DNA from: Desulfurococcales archaeon
GTDB lineage: Archaea > Thermoproteota > Thermoprotei_A > Sulfolobales > NBVN01
DNA length: 5,318 nt
Direction: 5' to 3'
Assembly: GCA_021158735.1 (NCBI GenBank)
Contig: JAGGUC010000066.1
Coordinates: 1 to 5,318 of the forward strand
The notes under the pieces were generated by a model. It was not told where the DNA came from. It searched no databases and saw only the letters and a list, made by a program, of their open reading frames with translations. Positions 5,093-5,318 of the stretch are shown here, piece by piece. Each line of letters starts with the position of its first letter. Position 1 is the first letter of the stretch. Position numbers and translations under genes: made by a program.

Positions 5093-5112
5093 TAGTAATT
5101 ACTTAGTAATAC
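5093..5112. repeat. Palindrome AGTAATTACT overlapping an 11-bp-spaced direct repeat TAGTAAT
   Basis: TAGTAAT occurs at 5093-5099 and 5104-5110, 11 bp apart, about one DNA helical turn. The first copy forms the 10-bp palindrome AGTAATTACT (5094-5103). GTAATAC (5106-5112) recurs inverted as GTATTAC at 5145-5151. Such phased short repeats suit a small dimeric DNA-binding protein, but in AT-rich DNA some are expected by chance. Confidence 0.4.
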
Positions 5113-5144
5113 AATTAAGTATACTACAATAAGAATTACTTTGC

Positions 5145-5185
5145 GTATTACCTTAATACATATATAATTAAATATTACTGCGCAG
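5145..5185 (+). promoter_or_regulatory. Promoter/operator region candidate before the ribbon-helix-helix gene
   Basis: In order: the inverted repeat GTATTA-CCT-TAATAC (5145-5159), a TATA box in TATATAATTAAAT (5161-5173), and the 8-bp palindrome CTGCGCAG (5178-5185). Initiation would be near 5190, leaving a leader of about 55 nt to ATG 5245. A second TATA-like TTTAATTA (5207-5214) would start transcription near 5236, giving a short leader. Palindromes on both sides of the TATA box are where an archaeal repressor would bind to block TBP/TFB or polymerase. Confidence 0.4.
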
Positions 5186-5244
5186 GTGTCAGCACTCGAA
5201 CCAATCTTTAATTACTTTCGGCTCGGAATAATTATGGTGTTTCG

Positions 5245-5318
5245 ATGTTTATCGTTGAGCTTAATGCTAGAAAAACAAAGACTATCACGTTAAGAGTAAG
5301 TAGGGACTTAAGTGAAAT
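5245..5318 (+). CDS. N-terminus of a probable ribbon-helix-helix (Arc/MetJ/CopG-type) DNA-binding protein, 3' truncated by the window edge
   Basis: ATG 5245 opens a frame that runs to the window end (24 complete codons). GGTG (5236-5239) lies 5 nt upstream as ribosome-binding site. The visible protein is MFIVELNARKTKT followed by ITLRVSRDLSE. A short strand of alternating basic and hydrophobic residues (TITLRV), followed by S/D-rich helix initiation, is typical of the N-terminal DNA-contacting strand and first helix of ribbon-helix-helix proteins. These include antitoxins such as VapB and archaeal transcription factors. The helix-turn-helix remainder and any toxin partner would lie outside the window. 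The palindromic spacer ahead of it fits an autoregulated gene. With so few residues the family call is tentative. An overlapping ATG at 5234 in another frame stops after 19 codons. Confidence 0.55.
   Translation, partial: MFIVELNARKTKTITLRVSRDLSE

Larger units (their letters stand above)
4966..5244. other. AT-rich non-coding spacer after tRNA-Leu
   Basis: No reading frame of credible length occurs on either strand. The spacer contains the short palindromes and TATA-like boxes listed separately, also AGTATACT (5118-5125), and a T-run TTTTATT (5066-5072). I see no copy of the tRNA 3' end that would mark an integrated element. Confidence 0.6.

Noticed and set aside
5178..5202. Minus-strand GGTTCGAGTGC resembles a tRNA T arm, raising the idea of a tRNA fragment or attachment site
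   Set aside because: The arm cannot pair properly and no acceptor, anticodon or D stem is nearby. It does not match the tRNA-Leu 3' end.
1..5318. CRISPR array, insertion sequence or defence system
   Set aside because: No regularly spaced direct repeats, transposase motifs or terminal inverted repeats were seen. The recognisable genes are core metabolism and translation.

Overview
The window looks like chromosomal DNA of a hyperthermophilic or thermoacidophilic archaeon of the Thermoproteota (Crenarchaeota). It carries an archaeal UMP kinase, an archaeal/plant-type D-aminoacyl-tRNA deacylase, a radical-SAM C-terminus resembling tetraether lipid synthase and a geranylgeranyl reductase. It also has a tRNA-Leu interrupted at position 37/38 by an intron in a bulge-helix-bulge, TATA-type promoters, and AGGTG Shine-Dalgarno sequences that fit the archaeal 16S 3' end. 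I cannot place it reliably below phylum.

Layout. 1-359 is the C-terminal end of the radical-SAM gene (+). It converges, across a 54-bp spacer, on the geranylgeranyl reductase gene (414-1775, -). A divergent promoter region (1776-1859) separates the reductase from an unrecognised ~97-residue protein (1860-2150, +). The spacer 2151-2281 is GC-rich and, read on the minus strand, has the box layout of an archaeal C/D guide RNA (2155-2217). A probable operon on the + strand follows: a tandem zinc-finger protein that appears to start at CTG 2282, an unrecognised alpha/beta protein (2625-3149) and dtdA (3186-4034). pyrH (4091-4792) lies 56 bp further on and may have its own promoter. Then come an intron-containing tRNA-Leu(CAA) (4853-4965), an AT-rich spacer of about 280 bp with several short palindromes (4966-5244), and the first 24 codons of a probable ribbon-helix-helix DNA-binding protein that runs off the end.

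How the genes relate. The two convergent genes at the left both belong to archaeal membrane-lipid maturation: saturation of isoprenoid chains and tail-to-tail joining into tetraethers. The central block mixes translation quality control (dtdA), pyrimidine nucleotide supply (pyrH), a tRNA gene, a possible RNA-modification guide and two unassigned small proteins. I see no transposon, CRISPR array, defence system or clear mobile element. The observations most worth following are the non-AUG-started, internally duplicated zinc protein, the candidate guide RNA and the palindrome-rich control region ahead of the ribbon-helix-helix gene.
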